Shown: positions 42,951 through 51,205, numbered from the stretch's first letter. The stretch: 52,361 nt of DNA from CAZEDL01 sp964585245 (GCA_964585245.1 CAZPCV010000002.1:1-52361), one strand, 5' to 3'. Translations and numbers: made by a program. The notes: generated from the letters alone by a model not told the origin.

Positions 42951-42975
42951 CGGATGTGGAAACGGGGGGTGGCGG

Positions 42976-43638
42976 TTAATACATAAAGTCCTTTTCCGAG
43001 GTCGGCAGACCCTCGGACGACTTGATCTTCAGGCCTGCCTCCTCATAGAGGAGGGGGCCCTCAATCCGGACCACCATCCTCCCACCGACGTTCGCTTGGA
43101 TCGTGTCAGCCACGATCCAGATGGTCCGCGAGTTGGAGTCGGCGACCGCGAACGTTGGGGAGAGACCTAAGTAGGCCACGAAGCTTGGCGTCGGGTGCCC
43201 CACCGAATCACACTCCGACACGAGGTTAGCCGTCGCGACGCTGTCCCGATAGACGTGCAACGCACGCACCGGGAAAGTCGTGGCGATGCGAACGGGGAGG
43301 TAGTCGCCGTACAGGGTGTGCTCACGCCCGACCCCGCCCGCCCGGTTGTACACATCGACGACCGCGACGACCTGCGCGTGAGAGACACCAGCCAGCCCAG
43401 AAGGGGTGGCTATGTTCCACTGAACCTGCCCCAAGAGATCGGACTGGGGCGGGCTACCGTACGCCGCGACGTCGGGCACTTCCCAGCACTTCCGTGCGGG
43501 AGGGGGACTGAAGTCAGGCGGGACGGACTGGTCGGTGGTCGACCCGTCGACCATCGAACCACCCATGTCGCCCGACCCGTCGGGCAAAGTACAACCAATC
43601 ACCGCTAGCAAGCACAGAAATGCAAACGTTCTCGTCAT
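42976..43638 (-). CDS. GC-rich putative lipoprotein 1
   Basis: 220 aa. A short basic N-terminus and hydrophobic core end in a lipobox (LLAVIGC, Cys16), then a Gly/Ser/Asp/Pro-rich linker (17-50) and a globular domain of about 160 residues with no motif I know. Base composition differs sharply from neighbours: sampled lines are 60-73% G+C, against about 45% in adjacent genes, and codons end in G or C. This suggests recent transfer. The gene is alone on its transcript, with a leader containing a long inverted repeat and the shared hairpin repeat at its 3' end. Confidence 0.65.
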   Translation of the reverse strand: MTRTFAFLCLLAVIGCTLPDGSGDMGGSMVDGSTTDQSVPPDFSPPPARKCWEVPDVAAYGSPPQSDLLGQVQWNIATPSGLAGVSHAQVVAVVDVYNRAGGVGREHTLYGDYLPVRIATTFPVRALHVYRDSVATANLVSECDSVGHPTPSFVAYLGLSPTFAVADSNSRTIWIVADTIQANVGGRMVVRIEGPLLYEEAGLKIKSSEGLPTSEKDFMY

Positions 43639-43764
43639 ATCTCTTTCTCTCGCTTTCTTTTCTAACGCTTACTTCTTCAACACAGAGAAACTTGCACTCC
43701 TTTCTTCCGTCAAAAAACACTCTGTACCTATGCGCTCATACCGAACGCAACCCTTCCTAACCCT

Positions 43765-43825
43765 TTTTCTGCACGGAAAATAAAGTACTGGCTACCTACC
43801 AATCACCTATTTTCCGTGCAGAAAA
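43765..43825. repeat. 18-bp perfect inverted repeat
   Basis: Arms 43765-43782 and 43808-43825 (TTTTCTGCACGGAAAATA and its complement) with a 25-nt loop, in the gap 43639-43928. If transcribed it makes a strong hairpin in the leader of lipoprotein gene 1. No other gene is visible in this gap. Confidence 0.85.
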
Positions 43826-43876
43826 TAAAATTTGACCGAATAATTTAGTTTTACTTAATAAAAAGAACAATAGCAA

Positions 43877-43904
43877 AGCCTAGCATCTTTTATAAAAATG
43901 TCAA
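43877..43904 (-). promoter_or_regulatory. Promoter of lipoprotein gene 1
   Basis: Minus strand: -35 TTGACA (43899-43904), 16-bp spacer, extended -10 TGC-TAGGCT (-10 at 43877-43882). The leader to the ATG at 43638 is about 230 nt and includes the 18-bp inverted repeat. The -10 is weak apart from the extension. Confidence 0.35.
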
Positions 43905-43928
43905 TAGCCGTAGACACAAAATTAAATT

Positions 43929-44080
43929 ATTCATGACAAAAAATCCTCTCGAAATATTCGAGAGGATTTTTATTTTTCGCCTCGTTTATTTCAGACGCTA
44001 CCACTATTTCCAAACTTTGGAACTAATGGTAGCTGCGTCTGGAACGAAGCTACGCTTTATTTTGCCCGCGAGGTGGGCCG
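43929..44080. repeat. Hairpin repeat, copy 2
   Basis: Second copy of the ~150-bp repeat. Its terminator stem (43941-43953 with 43957-43969) differs from copy 1 at one pair, A-T to C-G on both arms, so pairing is kept. The long hairpin (43992-44042) is identical. It lies 14 bp beyond the stop of lipoprotein gene 2. Confidence 0.9.
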
Positions 44081-44093
44081 GAGGGAGGCGCTC

Positions 44094-44453
44094 TTACGGC
44101 GCAAACTGGAGGACGTTGCTAATGTTGTCCTGCGCGGAGTTACGCACCGTGCAGGTGTAGTTGCGGGTGCTGACCGGAGCGCTGAAGGGCACAGTGCCCC
44201 TCCAGCCCCCTTCTGCGAAGGGCAGGGGCTCTCGAAGGAGGTCCTGCCCATGGATGTCCTGGCAAATCAGCGACCAATTTCCCTGCCGCTGCGAGACCTT
44301 GGTGGTCCAGCGGATCTGAACCAGATCCCCATCTCTCGGTCCCGGGGGCACCAACTCGATAGTCACAGGGAAAGACTCTTCCCCGGTGGTCACGTTGTTG
44401 GGCCCGCAGGCTATCAGGAGCGTCAGAAACAGAAGGCTTTTGAGATTACGCAT
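44094..44453 (-). CDS. GC-rich putative lipoprotein 2, Ig-like
   Basis: 119 aa from the ATG at 44453, where an SD-like AGAGG lies 8 nt upstream; an extra 19 codons in frame are rejected. The signal core ends in a lipobox (LTLLIACG). The mature part looks like one immunoglobulin-type beta-sandwich, with two cysteines (LICQD and YTCTV) about 35 residues apart that could form the usual disulfide. It is GC-rich like lipoprotein 1 but not similar in sequence. It has its own promoter and a 3' hairpin repeat copy. Confidence 0.65.
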   Translation of the reverse strand: MRNLKSLLFLTLLIACGPNNVTTGEESFPVTIELVPPGPRDGDLVQIRWTTKVSQRQGNWSLICQDIHGQDLLREPLPFAEGGWRGTVPFSAPVSTRNYTCTVRNSAQDNISNVLQFAP

Positions 44454-44500
44454 GTTCAAAACCTCTTTTGAATTTTGATAGAAAACCCCAAGGCCTACTC

Positions 44501-44541
44501 TTTCTATCATAAATTACAAAAATTGTCAATACATATTGACA
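44501..44541 (-). promoter_or_regulatory. Promoter and overlapping palindrome of lipoprotein gene 2
   Basis: Minus strand: -35 TTGACA (44524-44529), 17-bp spacer, -10 TAGAAA (44501-44506). The -35 is half of a perfect palindrome, TGTCAATA-CA-TATTGACA (44524-44541), which could be an operator. Leader about 40 nt. Confidence 0.45.
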
Positions 44542-44578
44542 CATAATAATCAACGTATTTTTTCTCTAACAAAAAATT

Positions 44579-44607
44579 AAAAAGAGCCCTTTTTCCAGGC
44601 TCTTTTT
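44579..44607. terminator. Intrinsic terminator of metK
   Basis: 10-bp arms 44579-44588 and 44598-44607 (AAAAAGAGCC / GGCTCTTTTT) with a 9-nt loop. On the minus strand the stem is followed by T-rich sequence 17 bp after the metK stop. Confidence 0.85.
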
Positions 44608-44624
44608 AAAAAATTATTCAAATG

Positions 44625-45776
44625 TTACTTTTTCATCGCTTCTTTTAGCTTGCCCGCCATATCCGTCTTCTCCCACGGAAACTCTTTCCGGCCAAAATGT
44701 CCGTACGCGGCTGTGCCCCGATAAATCGGCCGGAGCAAATTAAGATGTTCAATAATTTTACCAGGGCGAAAATCAAATACTTTAGTTACCACGCGCACCA
44801 ATTCTTCGTCCGAAACGGTACCCGTACCAAAGGTATTAACCGCAATACTCGTTGGCTCGGCTTTGCCGATTACGTAGGCCACTTGCACCTCAACGCGCTC
44901 GGCCAGGCCTGCAGCGACAATATTTTTGGCCACATAGCGGGCCATGTACGCGCCCGAGCGATCTACTTTCGACGGGTCTTTGCCCGAGAAGCAGCCGCCC
45001 CCATGTCGGCCCATGCCGCCATAGGTATCAACAATAATTTTGCGGCCCGTGAGACCAGTATCCCCTTGCGGGCCGCCGACTACAAACCGGCCGGTCATGT
45101 TTACATAAAATTGCGTTTTAGTATCCAGATACTCTTTACAGACCGGCTCGATCACGTGCTTGATAATATCGGCCCTAATTTGCGTAGTTTTAATTTCTGG
45201 ATGATGTTGCGCCGATACTACCACATTTTTCAACCGCACTGGTTTATTATCCACATATTCTACCGCTACCTGCGTTTTCCCATCCGGACGCAAATACGGA
45301 ATAATCCCTTTTTTACGAACTTCGGTAAGGCGTCGGGCGAGACGATGGGACAAATCAATCGGCAGCGGCATTAATTCTTTGGTCTCGTTACACGCATAGC
45401 CGAACATGAGCCCCTGATCCCCGGCCCCCTGCTGTTCGACAGTTTTTTTGTCCACGCCCTGGGCAATATCCGGCGACTGTTCATGAATAGATACCAAAAT
45501 ACCGGCATGCTCGGCATCGATACCGTACGCCGGATCTGTATAACCGATCGATTCAATCACTTCGCGCGTAATTTTTTGCACATCTACATAGCCACGCGTG
45601 GTTACTTCGCCACCCACAATTACCAACCCGGTGGTGGTGAAGCATTCCACGGCCACATGAGAGTGTTTGTCTTGAGTCAAAAGAGCATCAAGTACCGCGT
45701 CGGATATTTGATCGCAAATTTTATCCGGGTGGCCTTCGGTTACTGATTCTGACGTAAAAATGAAATTCTGAGCCAT
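44625..45776 (-). CDS. metK: S-adenosylmethionine synthetase
   Basis: Makes SAM from methionine and ATP, the methyl donor for the methyltransferases in this window. 383 aa from the ATG at 45776 (MAQNFIFTSESVTEGHPDK); 13 extra codons upstream are rejected. Signature blocks: GHPDKICDQISDAVLD, GAGDQGLMFGYA (ATP-binding hexapeptide region) and GGGCFSGKDPSKVDRSGAY (P-loop-like and methionine site). Full length and intact. It is preceded by an unusually long leader made of consecutive hairpins. Confidence 0.96.
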   Translation of the reverse strand: MAQNFIFTSESVTEGHPDKICDQISDAVLDALLTQDKHSHVAVECFTTTGLVIVGGEVTTRGYVDVQKITREVIESIGYTDPAYGIDAEHAGILVSIHEQSPDIAQGVDKKTVEQQGAGDQGLMFGYACNETKELMPLPIDLSHRLARRLTEVRKKGIIPYLRPDGKTQVAVEYVDNKPVRLKNVVVSAQHHPEIKTTQIRADIIKHVIEPVCKEYLDTKTQFYVNMTGRFVVGGPQGDTGLTGRKIIVDTYGGMGRHGGGCFSGKDPSKVDRSGAYMARYVAKNIVAAGLAERVEVQVAYVIGKAEPTSIAVNTFGTGTVSDEELVRVVTKVFDFRPGKIIEHLNLLRPIYRGTAAYGHFGRKEFPWEKTDMAGKLKEAMKK

Positions 45777-45815
45777 ACAAAAATTAGTAAAAACTCGGAA
45801 ATAGCCAGAGGACAT

Positions 45816-45974
45816 AGCCGCTCGCTACGGCTCGCGAGCTAGGTCTTCCAGGGGGCTTCCGCCCCCTAGGACACTCCGACTAAGTCGGAGCTGTTACCCC
45901 TTGCCGCAAAAGGTGGGAACCGTTTGGTTCCCAAACCCTCCCCATGTACCGAAATTGTAAAATTTCGGTACATG
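45816..45974 (-). other. Chain of hairpins in the metK leader
   Basis: At least five stems in 160 bases: AGCCG/CGGCT (45816-45832), GGGGGC-TTCC-GCCCCC (45851-45866), CTCCGAC-TAA-GTCGGAG (45874-45890), TGGGAACC-GTTT-GGTTCCCA (45914-45933), and a perfect 14-bp stem with a 4-nt loop (45943-45974). They lie between the metK promoter and ATG. It could be a regulatory leader or a mosaic of intergenic repeats. It does not match SAM-I, SAM-II or SAM-III riboswitch cores. Confidence 0.7.
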
Positions 45975-46083
45975 ACTATCTCAGGAAGTTGTTGGACAAT
46001 AATCGTAGTATCGACCTGCCTCGCGATGAATCAGCCAACAACTAACACCATTTCCGAATAAATTAATTAAACTACTTTCAGCG

Positions 46084-46112
46084 AGTATACAAAATCTAAA
46101 CTTTTTTTTCAA
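46084..46112 (-). promoter_or_regulatory. Promoter of metK
   Basis: Minus strand: -35 TTGAAA (46107-46112), 17-bp spacer, -10 TATACT (46084-46089). Start near 46077, giving a leader of about 300 nt before the ATG at 45776. Confidence 0.7.
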
Positions 46113-46146
46113 GGGCAAAAGCGCCATCGCCTAGCATGTCGTTGAA

Positions 46147-47295
46147 CTACGCAACTAATTTTAAAATAGTAACTAGCAAACACATGCTAAAAACCCCTAC
46201 GATCGGTACGGCAAAAAAATAAAATTTCCGCCGGCTCAACCCATTAGACTGGCAGACCCGCCAATACACTCTTACTAAAATTAATGCTTCGACACTAATA
46301 AATAATCCACCAATTACTCCTAAAATAGTGGCAAATCCACGCCATCCCAACAAAAACAAGAGAAGCGGCACCCCCAACACCAACAATAATGCCCAGGTAT
46401 TACCCACATGCTCATCCCAGACCAGCGTTTCTTTGAATGCGGTAGCAAGCCCCATAAAGCCGGTACTCATAGCTAGGATCGCCAGAATATTAATAGCGGC
46501 GGACAGCATGGGCCCAAACATCGCTCCGAGCGCTACGGACGCGAGCTCGGTCGTAGCACTCCCGAGCGCCCCCACTACCGCCACACTAAATACGATATAC
46601 ACCATGACCGGAATAATCGTGCCAAGCACCACCGCCTTTTTTAACCGAGCTGGATCGCGTGGAATCAATGCGTGCGCTTCGATAACCGCTGCCGAAGCAT
46701 GAAGAGCAAACAGAATGATACCATAGGGCAACAGCCAATTATGCCAATTAATTGTCAAAAAGTTTGCTCCGTCAAACCGGCCAAAGACAGCCAGCGAAAT
46801 TCCACCTAATAAACTAATGACTGTGATACTAATTATTTTTTCAACGGTCTTAAAACGTTCCAGTCCGGCGGCAACCAGAAAACTCATTACTACCCAAAAA
46901 ATAACGCTCCACCAATCCGCCTTACCGCCGAGGATGGCCTGAATCGCCACCCCCTCGCCCACCAAATAGGCCAACAACACCCCGCAGTCACGCACGATAA
47001 TCGTGAGATTAAAAAACTGCGCTACCCACGGACGCAAATACCGAGCCGCCAAGCCACCGAGTTGCGCGTCGTTACCGACCGCGAGCGCAATCTCTACGAT
47101 CAATAAATTTAATAATAAAATTATTCCACCCAAAACCAAGATATACAACACTCCAGGAATAATTCCGACTTGCGCGATCGCATAGGGCAACCCCAACACC
47201 CCGGCTCCGATCGTCATGCCTGTAATCAAAAAAACAGCCTCCGCGGTAGTGGCGGTTTTTGGGTCTTGGATTTTTTTCGCGTTAACAAATAACAT
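46147..47295 (-). CDS. Amino-acid permease (aromatic/HAAAP-like)
   Basis: 382 aa with about eleven hydrophobic helices and no large soluble domain. The first helix carries ITGMTIGAGVLGLPYAIAQ, the signature of the tyrosine/tryptophan/serine (HAAAP) transporters in the APC superfamily, which import amino acids with protons or sodium. The specific substrate is not determinable. CPR cells lack most amino-acid synthesis, so an importer is expected. Upstream (47296-47527) I see AT-rich sequence and a weak inverted repeat (47411-47428) but no firm promoter for it. Confidence 0.82.
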   Translation of the reverse strand: MLFVNAKKIQDPKTATTAEAVFLITGMTIGAGVLGLPYAIAQVGIIPGVLYILVLGGIILLLNLLIVEIALAVGNDAQLGGLAARYLRPWVAQFFNLTIIVRDCGVLLAYLVGEGVAIQAILGGKADWWSVIFWVVMSFLVAAGLERFKTVEKIISITVISLLGGISLAVFGRFDGANFLTINWHNWLLPYGIILFALHASAAVIEAHALIPRDPARLKKAVVLGTIIPVMVYIVFSVAVVGALGSATTELASVALGAMFGPMLSAAINILAILAMSTGFMGLATAFKETLVWDEHVGNTWALLLVLGVPLLLFLLGWRGFATILGVIGGLFISVEALILVRVYWRVCQSNGLSRRKFYFFAVPIVGVFSMCLLVTILKLVA

Positions 47296-47527
47296 GGACG
47301 AATTAATTTTTATCTATTATTCCCTATAGTTTATACTACTTGAGACAAAATTCCAATTACACATATACTCAGACAAAAAAATTATCAACCGTAAAATAAA
47401 AAACAAATCAACTATACTTTGTCGTATAGCTAGTATGCCAAAAAGTACGAAAATAATATTATTACAAGCAGGCAAACAAATTGACCTGGATTAAAAAATA
47501 TCCACAATTTTTAAAAAAATGTATTTC

Positions 47528-47536
47528 TGATATACT
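47528..47536 (+). promoter_or_regulatory. Extended -10 promoter of the 47602 operon
   Basis: TGA-TATACT: TG at 47528-47529 and -10 at 47531-47536. The -35 position (47508-47513, TTTTTA) is poor, so the extended -10 would carry recognition. The start falls near 47543, only about 60 nt before the ATG. Confidence 0.55.
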
Positions 47537-47543
47537 GTTCGTG

Positions 47544-47601
47544 CTATTGGAGGGAATAGTGACAATTAATATAACCCCTCCATTTTTGGAGGGATTTTTT
47601 T
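47544..47601 (+). promoter_or_regulatory. Leader with hairpin-hidden ribosome-binding site
   Basis: CCCTCCA (47576-47582) pairs perfectly with TGGAGGG (47587-47593) across TTTT, then A and seven T run directly into the ATG at 47602. The 3' arm is the only Shine-Dalgarno sequence, 9 nt from the ATG, so the stem hides it; with its T-tract it also has terminator form. Upstream, CTATT-GGAGGG-AATAG (47544-47559) shows a second GGAGGG in a hairpin loop that could pair with the same CCCTCC. A GTG-started 20-codon frame (47559-47621) overlaps the gene start. Confidence 0.6.
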
Positions 47602-49533
47602 ATGAAAGAAAAAAATACTAACTTTTCTCTATTTTTTATTGCATTTGCTATTTTGGCACTGTGCACAACACTCTGGCCATTTAACTATTCTCTTGGTGCT
47701 CCACCCGGAACTCCGTATACCCCTGGCGAAACAATCACGCCGAGTTGTTCACCGGGTAGCGCAAATTGTACCGTCATGACACCCGCGACCTCGGGTGCAA
47801 ACTCCGACATTACTTCGCTCACTGGCCTCACTACTCCACTCAGCATTGGGCAAGGTGGCACCGGGCTTTCGAACACGCCGGACTATGGCAAAATTCCCGT
47901 GGGTAACGGCAGTGGTGGGTATACCTTGACTGCCACTTCGTCACTGGGTCTTTCCGCGGGGAGTGCAACTCCAGCGGGTTCATCTGGGCAGTTACAGTAT
48001 AACAGTAGCGGCAGTTTGGGGGCAGACAGTGGTTTGTCTTACAGTAGTGTTGCACAGCGACTCACCACCATCTACGCGTCTACCACAGCTTTGACTGGAT
48101 CATATGTCTCTTCGACAAACCTGTTTGCTGGATCATTTACTCTTGGTTCGTTGACCGGTTTCCTCAAAGCGACCGCTGGAGCAATTAGCACTGCACTGAT
48201 AGATTTAGCGAATGATATAACTGGCATATTACCGATTGCCAACGGTGGTACAAATGTTTCTACCGCTCCTAGCTATGGCCAGATACTAGTTGGGAACAGC
48301 GGTGGTGGGTATACGTTGACTGCAACCTCTTCGCTGGGAATTAACGGCGGTCTCGGCATTGCGGGATCAGATACGCAGGTGCAATTTAACAACAGCGGAA
48401 GTTTGGGTGCGAATTCAGGATTAACATACAATAGCGGCGCACAACGACTTGCGGCTACATATGTTTCAAGTACTGGCCAGAGCAGTAGCTATGTTTCGTC
48501 AACAAATTTAATTGCTGGTTCATTTAATTTGGGATCGATTACCGGTTTTCTAAAGGCAACTGCCGGTGCTGTAAGTAACGCACTTATTGATTTAGCTAGC
48601 GACATCACAGGTATTCTACCGATAGCAAATGGCGGCACGGGCCTTACCAGCGCTCCTAGCTACGGACAGTTGTTGATGGGTAATAGTAGTGGCGGATATA
48701 CGCTTACAGCGACGTCATCACTTGGCCTTAGCACGCTTTCTATCGGTGGATCAGATACGCAGGTGCAATTTAACAATTCTGGTAATTTAAGTGGCAATTC
48801 CGGCTTAACGTACACTAGTACTGCGAACCGGCTCACCGCCACATATGTTTCAAGTACCGGTATTAGCGGCTCATACGTATCTTCTACCAGCTTGACCTCT
48901 GGATCATTTACCTTGGGATCGCTCACGGGATTCTTAAAGGCAACAGCTGGAGTAATTAGCACCGCTCTCGTCGATCTAACCAGCAATGTAACTGGTATTT
49001 TGCCGGTGGCCAATGGCGGAAGCGGAACATCTACTGCTTTTACTGCCGGCTCTGTGGTTTTTGCGGATTCAAACAACAAATACAGCCAAAGCAACAGCAG
49101 CTTCTTCTGGGACAATACCAATAAACGCTTGGGTATTGGTACTGCCAGTCCGGGCACGGCTTTTGAGGTCTCAGGCACAGCTACAGCGTCACATATTAAG
49201 GGTGGAGGCAGTACACCTAGTATTTCCGCAGGTGTAGGTGCCGGCACCGGAGGAATCGCCCTTATTTCTGGCACAGATACTGCTGGGCAAATTACCGTAA
49301 CTGCCGGAGTGTTACCAACCGCAGCAGCAACCATTGCTACGGTTACTTTTGCTACCGCATATAGTGGCATTCCTTATGTACAAATCACCCCTGCCAACAG
49401 CACTGCCGCAGCACTCAGCGGCAACGCTCAGGTCTATCCCACCGCCCTCACCACCACGTTTGTATTAACACCAGGCACCACCGCCCTTTCCAACGCCAGC
49501 GTCTATAAGTGGAATTACTTAATCGTAGAATAA
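47602..49533 (+). CDS. Tail-fibre-like repeat surface protein
   Basis: 643 aa. A signal peptide (about 1-32, LFFIAFAILALCTTL) is followed by a short Cys-containing Pro/Thr segment. Then come three repeats of about 128 residues, each with LPIANGGT, YGQILVGNSGGGYTLTATSS, DTQVQFNNSG and GSLTGFLKATAG phrases. The LGIGTASPGTAFEVSGTATA segment (near 510) is typical of phage tail-fibre and carbohydrate-binding stalk proteins. The final 110 residues look like a distinct beta-domain. It is probably a trimeric exported fibre. It is co-transcribed with the peptidoglycan-binding protein 7 bp downstream. Confidence 0.72.
   Translation: MKEKNTNFSLFFIAFAILALCTTLWPFNYSLGAPPGTPYTPGETITPSCSPGSANCTVMTPATSGANSDITSLTGLTTPLSIGQGGTGLSNTPDYGKIPVGNGSGGYTLTATSSLGLSAGSATPAGSSGQLQYNSSGSLGADSGLSYSSVAQRLTTIYASTTALTGSYVSSTNLFAGSFTLGSLTGFLKATAGAISTALIDLANDITGILPIANGGTNVSTAPSYGQILVGNSGGGYTLTATSSLGINGGLGIAGSDTQVQFNNSGSLGANSGLTYNSGAQRLAATYVSSTGQSSSYVSSTNLIAGSFNLGSITGFLKATAGAVSNALIDLASDITGILPIANGGTGLTSAPSYGQLLMGNSSGGYTLTATSSLGLSTLSIGGSDTQVQFNNSGNLSGNSGLTYTSTANRLTATYVSSTGISGSYVSSTSLTSGSFTLGSLTGFLKATAGVISTALVDLTSNVTGILPVANGGSGTSTAFTAGSVVFADSNNKYSQSNSSFFWDNTNKRLGIGTASPGTAFEVSGTATASHIKGGGSTPSISAGVGAGTGGIALISGTDTAGQITVTAGVLPTAAATIATVTFATAYSGIPYVQITPANSTAAALSGNAQVYPTALTTTFVLTPGTTALSNASVYKWNYLIVE
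47850..49030 (+). repeat. Three in-frame ~387-bp repeats
   Basis: Internal repeats of the fibre gene. Equivalent bases (the D-L motif codons) are at 48202, 48589 and 48973, giving periods of 387 and 384 bp. DNA copies have diverged at many third positions while protein phrases are kept, so the repeats are old and under selection rather than recent duplications. Confidence 0.8.
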
Positions 49534-49540
49534 GAGTTCT

Positions 49541-51205
49541 ATGCAACAATGGAAGCTCGTTCTATTTTCTTTTCTCGTTTTTTTCGTACTTTCACCTTTT
49601 CGAGTATTGGCATCGGGGACGATTGATTCTACCTATTATTATGCTTGGAGTGAACGCGCTGGTTGGATCAATTTCTTGCCTTCCGCCGGCAATATTACAG
49701 TCTCCAATTCTACAATTACTGGCTATGCCTGGGTCCCTAATTATGGCTGGATTATACTAGACCCCTCTACGAGCGGGGTAACCAATAACGGCGAGGGAGT
49801 GCTTTCGGGGTATGCCTGGGGCGAACAGTTGGGATTTATCAATTTTTCTGGAGTCACGATTGATCAAGACGGCTATTTTCATGGTTTTGCCAGCTCCACC
49901 GCTACCGGACGAATCAGTTTTAATTGTGTAGACACGAACTCCTGTTCATCATCTGATTTTAAAGTACGCACCAATTGGCGCTCCACTACTACTAATTTAC
50001 CACAAGCACTTAGCGATACCCCACTCACCTTTACCACAACAAGCATCGACCTGCCTAGCAGTGGACAAATTTTTGCAACTACGACACTCATAAACAGTGC
50101 TGAAGCGAAAATTATAATTCCCCGTGGAGCCATAATTCGCAAAGCGGACGGCTCTTTGTTTGATGGGTCAATCGAAATCCCAATTTCCAAAAATAGAGCT
50201 GAACTTCCAAAAGAACTACATAGTTCTAACACTTTTATTAGCGCCGCTGAAATAAATACCGGTGAAACGTCAGTAACTTTTGATAAAAATATTACTGTAA
50301 CTCTGCCCATTCCCAGTGGTAGCAGCCGGACAAATTTACGTATCAATTATTTCGACAGCGGCAGCAATCAATACCGCTTGGCAGGAAACGGCGGCACAAT
50401 AGCAAATGATGGTCAAACTATCAGCGTACAAGTAAACCATTTAACAACTTTTGTCGCTTTGAGCGATGCCAGCTCTGATAATGGGACAAATTTTGCCTCC
50501 GGTGAAACAAAAAATATACCACATACCGCAGCCGTATTCATGCCCCAACCAACCATAAAAAATACATCACTTCCCCAACTAAACGCACAAAATTCCAACA
50601 AAAATGACGTCGATATTCTCTCACCCTCACCAGTCTGCTCGTTATATATATCAGACAAAGAAAAAGCAATGTTAAACAATTCAACTGTACTTAAAAAAAT
50701 ACAAGCTTTTTTAATTGATAATGAAAAAATGAATAACCTTGAGAAGAGTGGCAAATATGATGCCGCTACAAGAAAAGCAATAAATCAGTTTCAACAAAAA
50801 TACGCTACCGATATTTTACTTCAATCTAACCTTACCGCTCCCACTGGGATTATTGGTAAAGCAACAATTCAAAAAATTAACCAACTAGTTTGTGAGTTTG
50901 CAAAATCACCATCCGAGAAATCGGGTTCAAAATTAACTCCTGTGACTACACTTCGTTTTACGAAAGATTTAAAGCCAGGCACCGTTGATCAGCAAGTTTT
51001 ATATTTGCAACAATTTCTGAATGATACCGGTTACATGGTCGCCACCTCCGGCCCAGGTTCACCCGGGCAAGAAACAACTCGTTTTGGCGCCGGAACAGCC
51101 AAAGCGTTGATTGAATTCCAGAAAAAAAACAAGATTAGCCCCGCGAAAGGTTTTTTTGGGCAAATAACTCGGTCCGTACTTCTTAAAATAATCCAACAGA
51201 AATAA
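49541..51205 (+). CDS. Exported protein with YAWSE repeats and two peptidoglycan-binding domains
   Basis: 554 aa. Signal peptide about 1-24 (ends VLAS). Residues 30-140 hold three repeats of a Trp/Gly motif (YYYAWSERAGWINF, GYAWVPNYGWI, GYAWGEQLGFINF). A beta-rich ZU5-like region (about 175-315) and a Ser/Asn linker follow. The C-terminus has two PG_binding_1 helical domains (about 377-450 and 477-554), marked by the A-x-x-x-F-Q-x-K pattern. It would attach to cell-wall peptidoglycan and may anchor the fibre protein encoded just upstream. Confidence 0.78.
   Translation: MQQWKLVLFSFLVFFVLSPFRVLASGTIDSTYYYAWSERAGWINFLPSAGNITVSNSTITGYAWVPNYGWIILDPSTSGVTNNGEGVLSGYAWGEQLGFINFSGVTIDQDGYFHGFASSTATGRISFNCVDTNSCSSSDFKVRTNWRSTTTNLPQALSDTPLTFTTTSIDLPSSGQIFATTTLINSAEAKIIIPRGAIIRKADGSLFDGSIEIPISKNRAELPKELHSSNTFISAAEINTGETSVTFDKNITVTLPIPSGSSRTNLRINYFDSGSNQYRLAGNGGTIANDGQTISVQVNHLTTFVALSDASSDNGTNFASGETKNIPHTAAVFMPQPTIKNTSLPQLNAQNSNKNDVDILSPSPVCSLYISDKEKAMLNNSTVLKKIQAFLIDNEKMNNLEKSGKYDAATRKAINQFQQKYATDILLQSNLTAPTGIIGKATIQKINQLVCEFAKSPSEKSGSKLTPVTTLRFTKDLKPGTVDQQVLYLQQFLNDTGYMVATSGPGSPGQETTRFGAGTAKALIEFQKKNKISPAKGFFGQITRSVLLKIIQQK

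Noticed and set aside
45777..46083. Known SAM riboswitch in the metK leader
   Set aside because: The leader is long and structured, but the conserved cores of SAM-I, SAM-II and SAM-III are not present. I report it only as an unclassified hairpin chain.
48660..49370. 236-codon minus-strand ORF across the fibre gene
   Set aside because: It is the shadow of a low-complexity repeat gene. It lacks a start context and resembles no family, while the plus frame has a signal peptide and known repeats.
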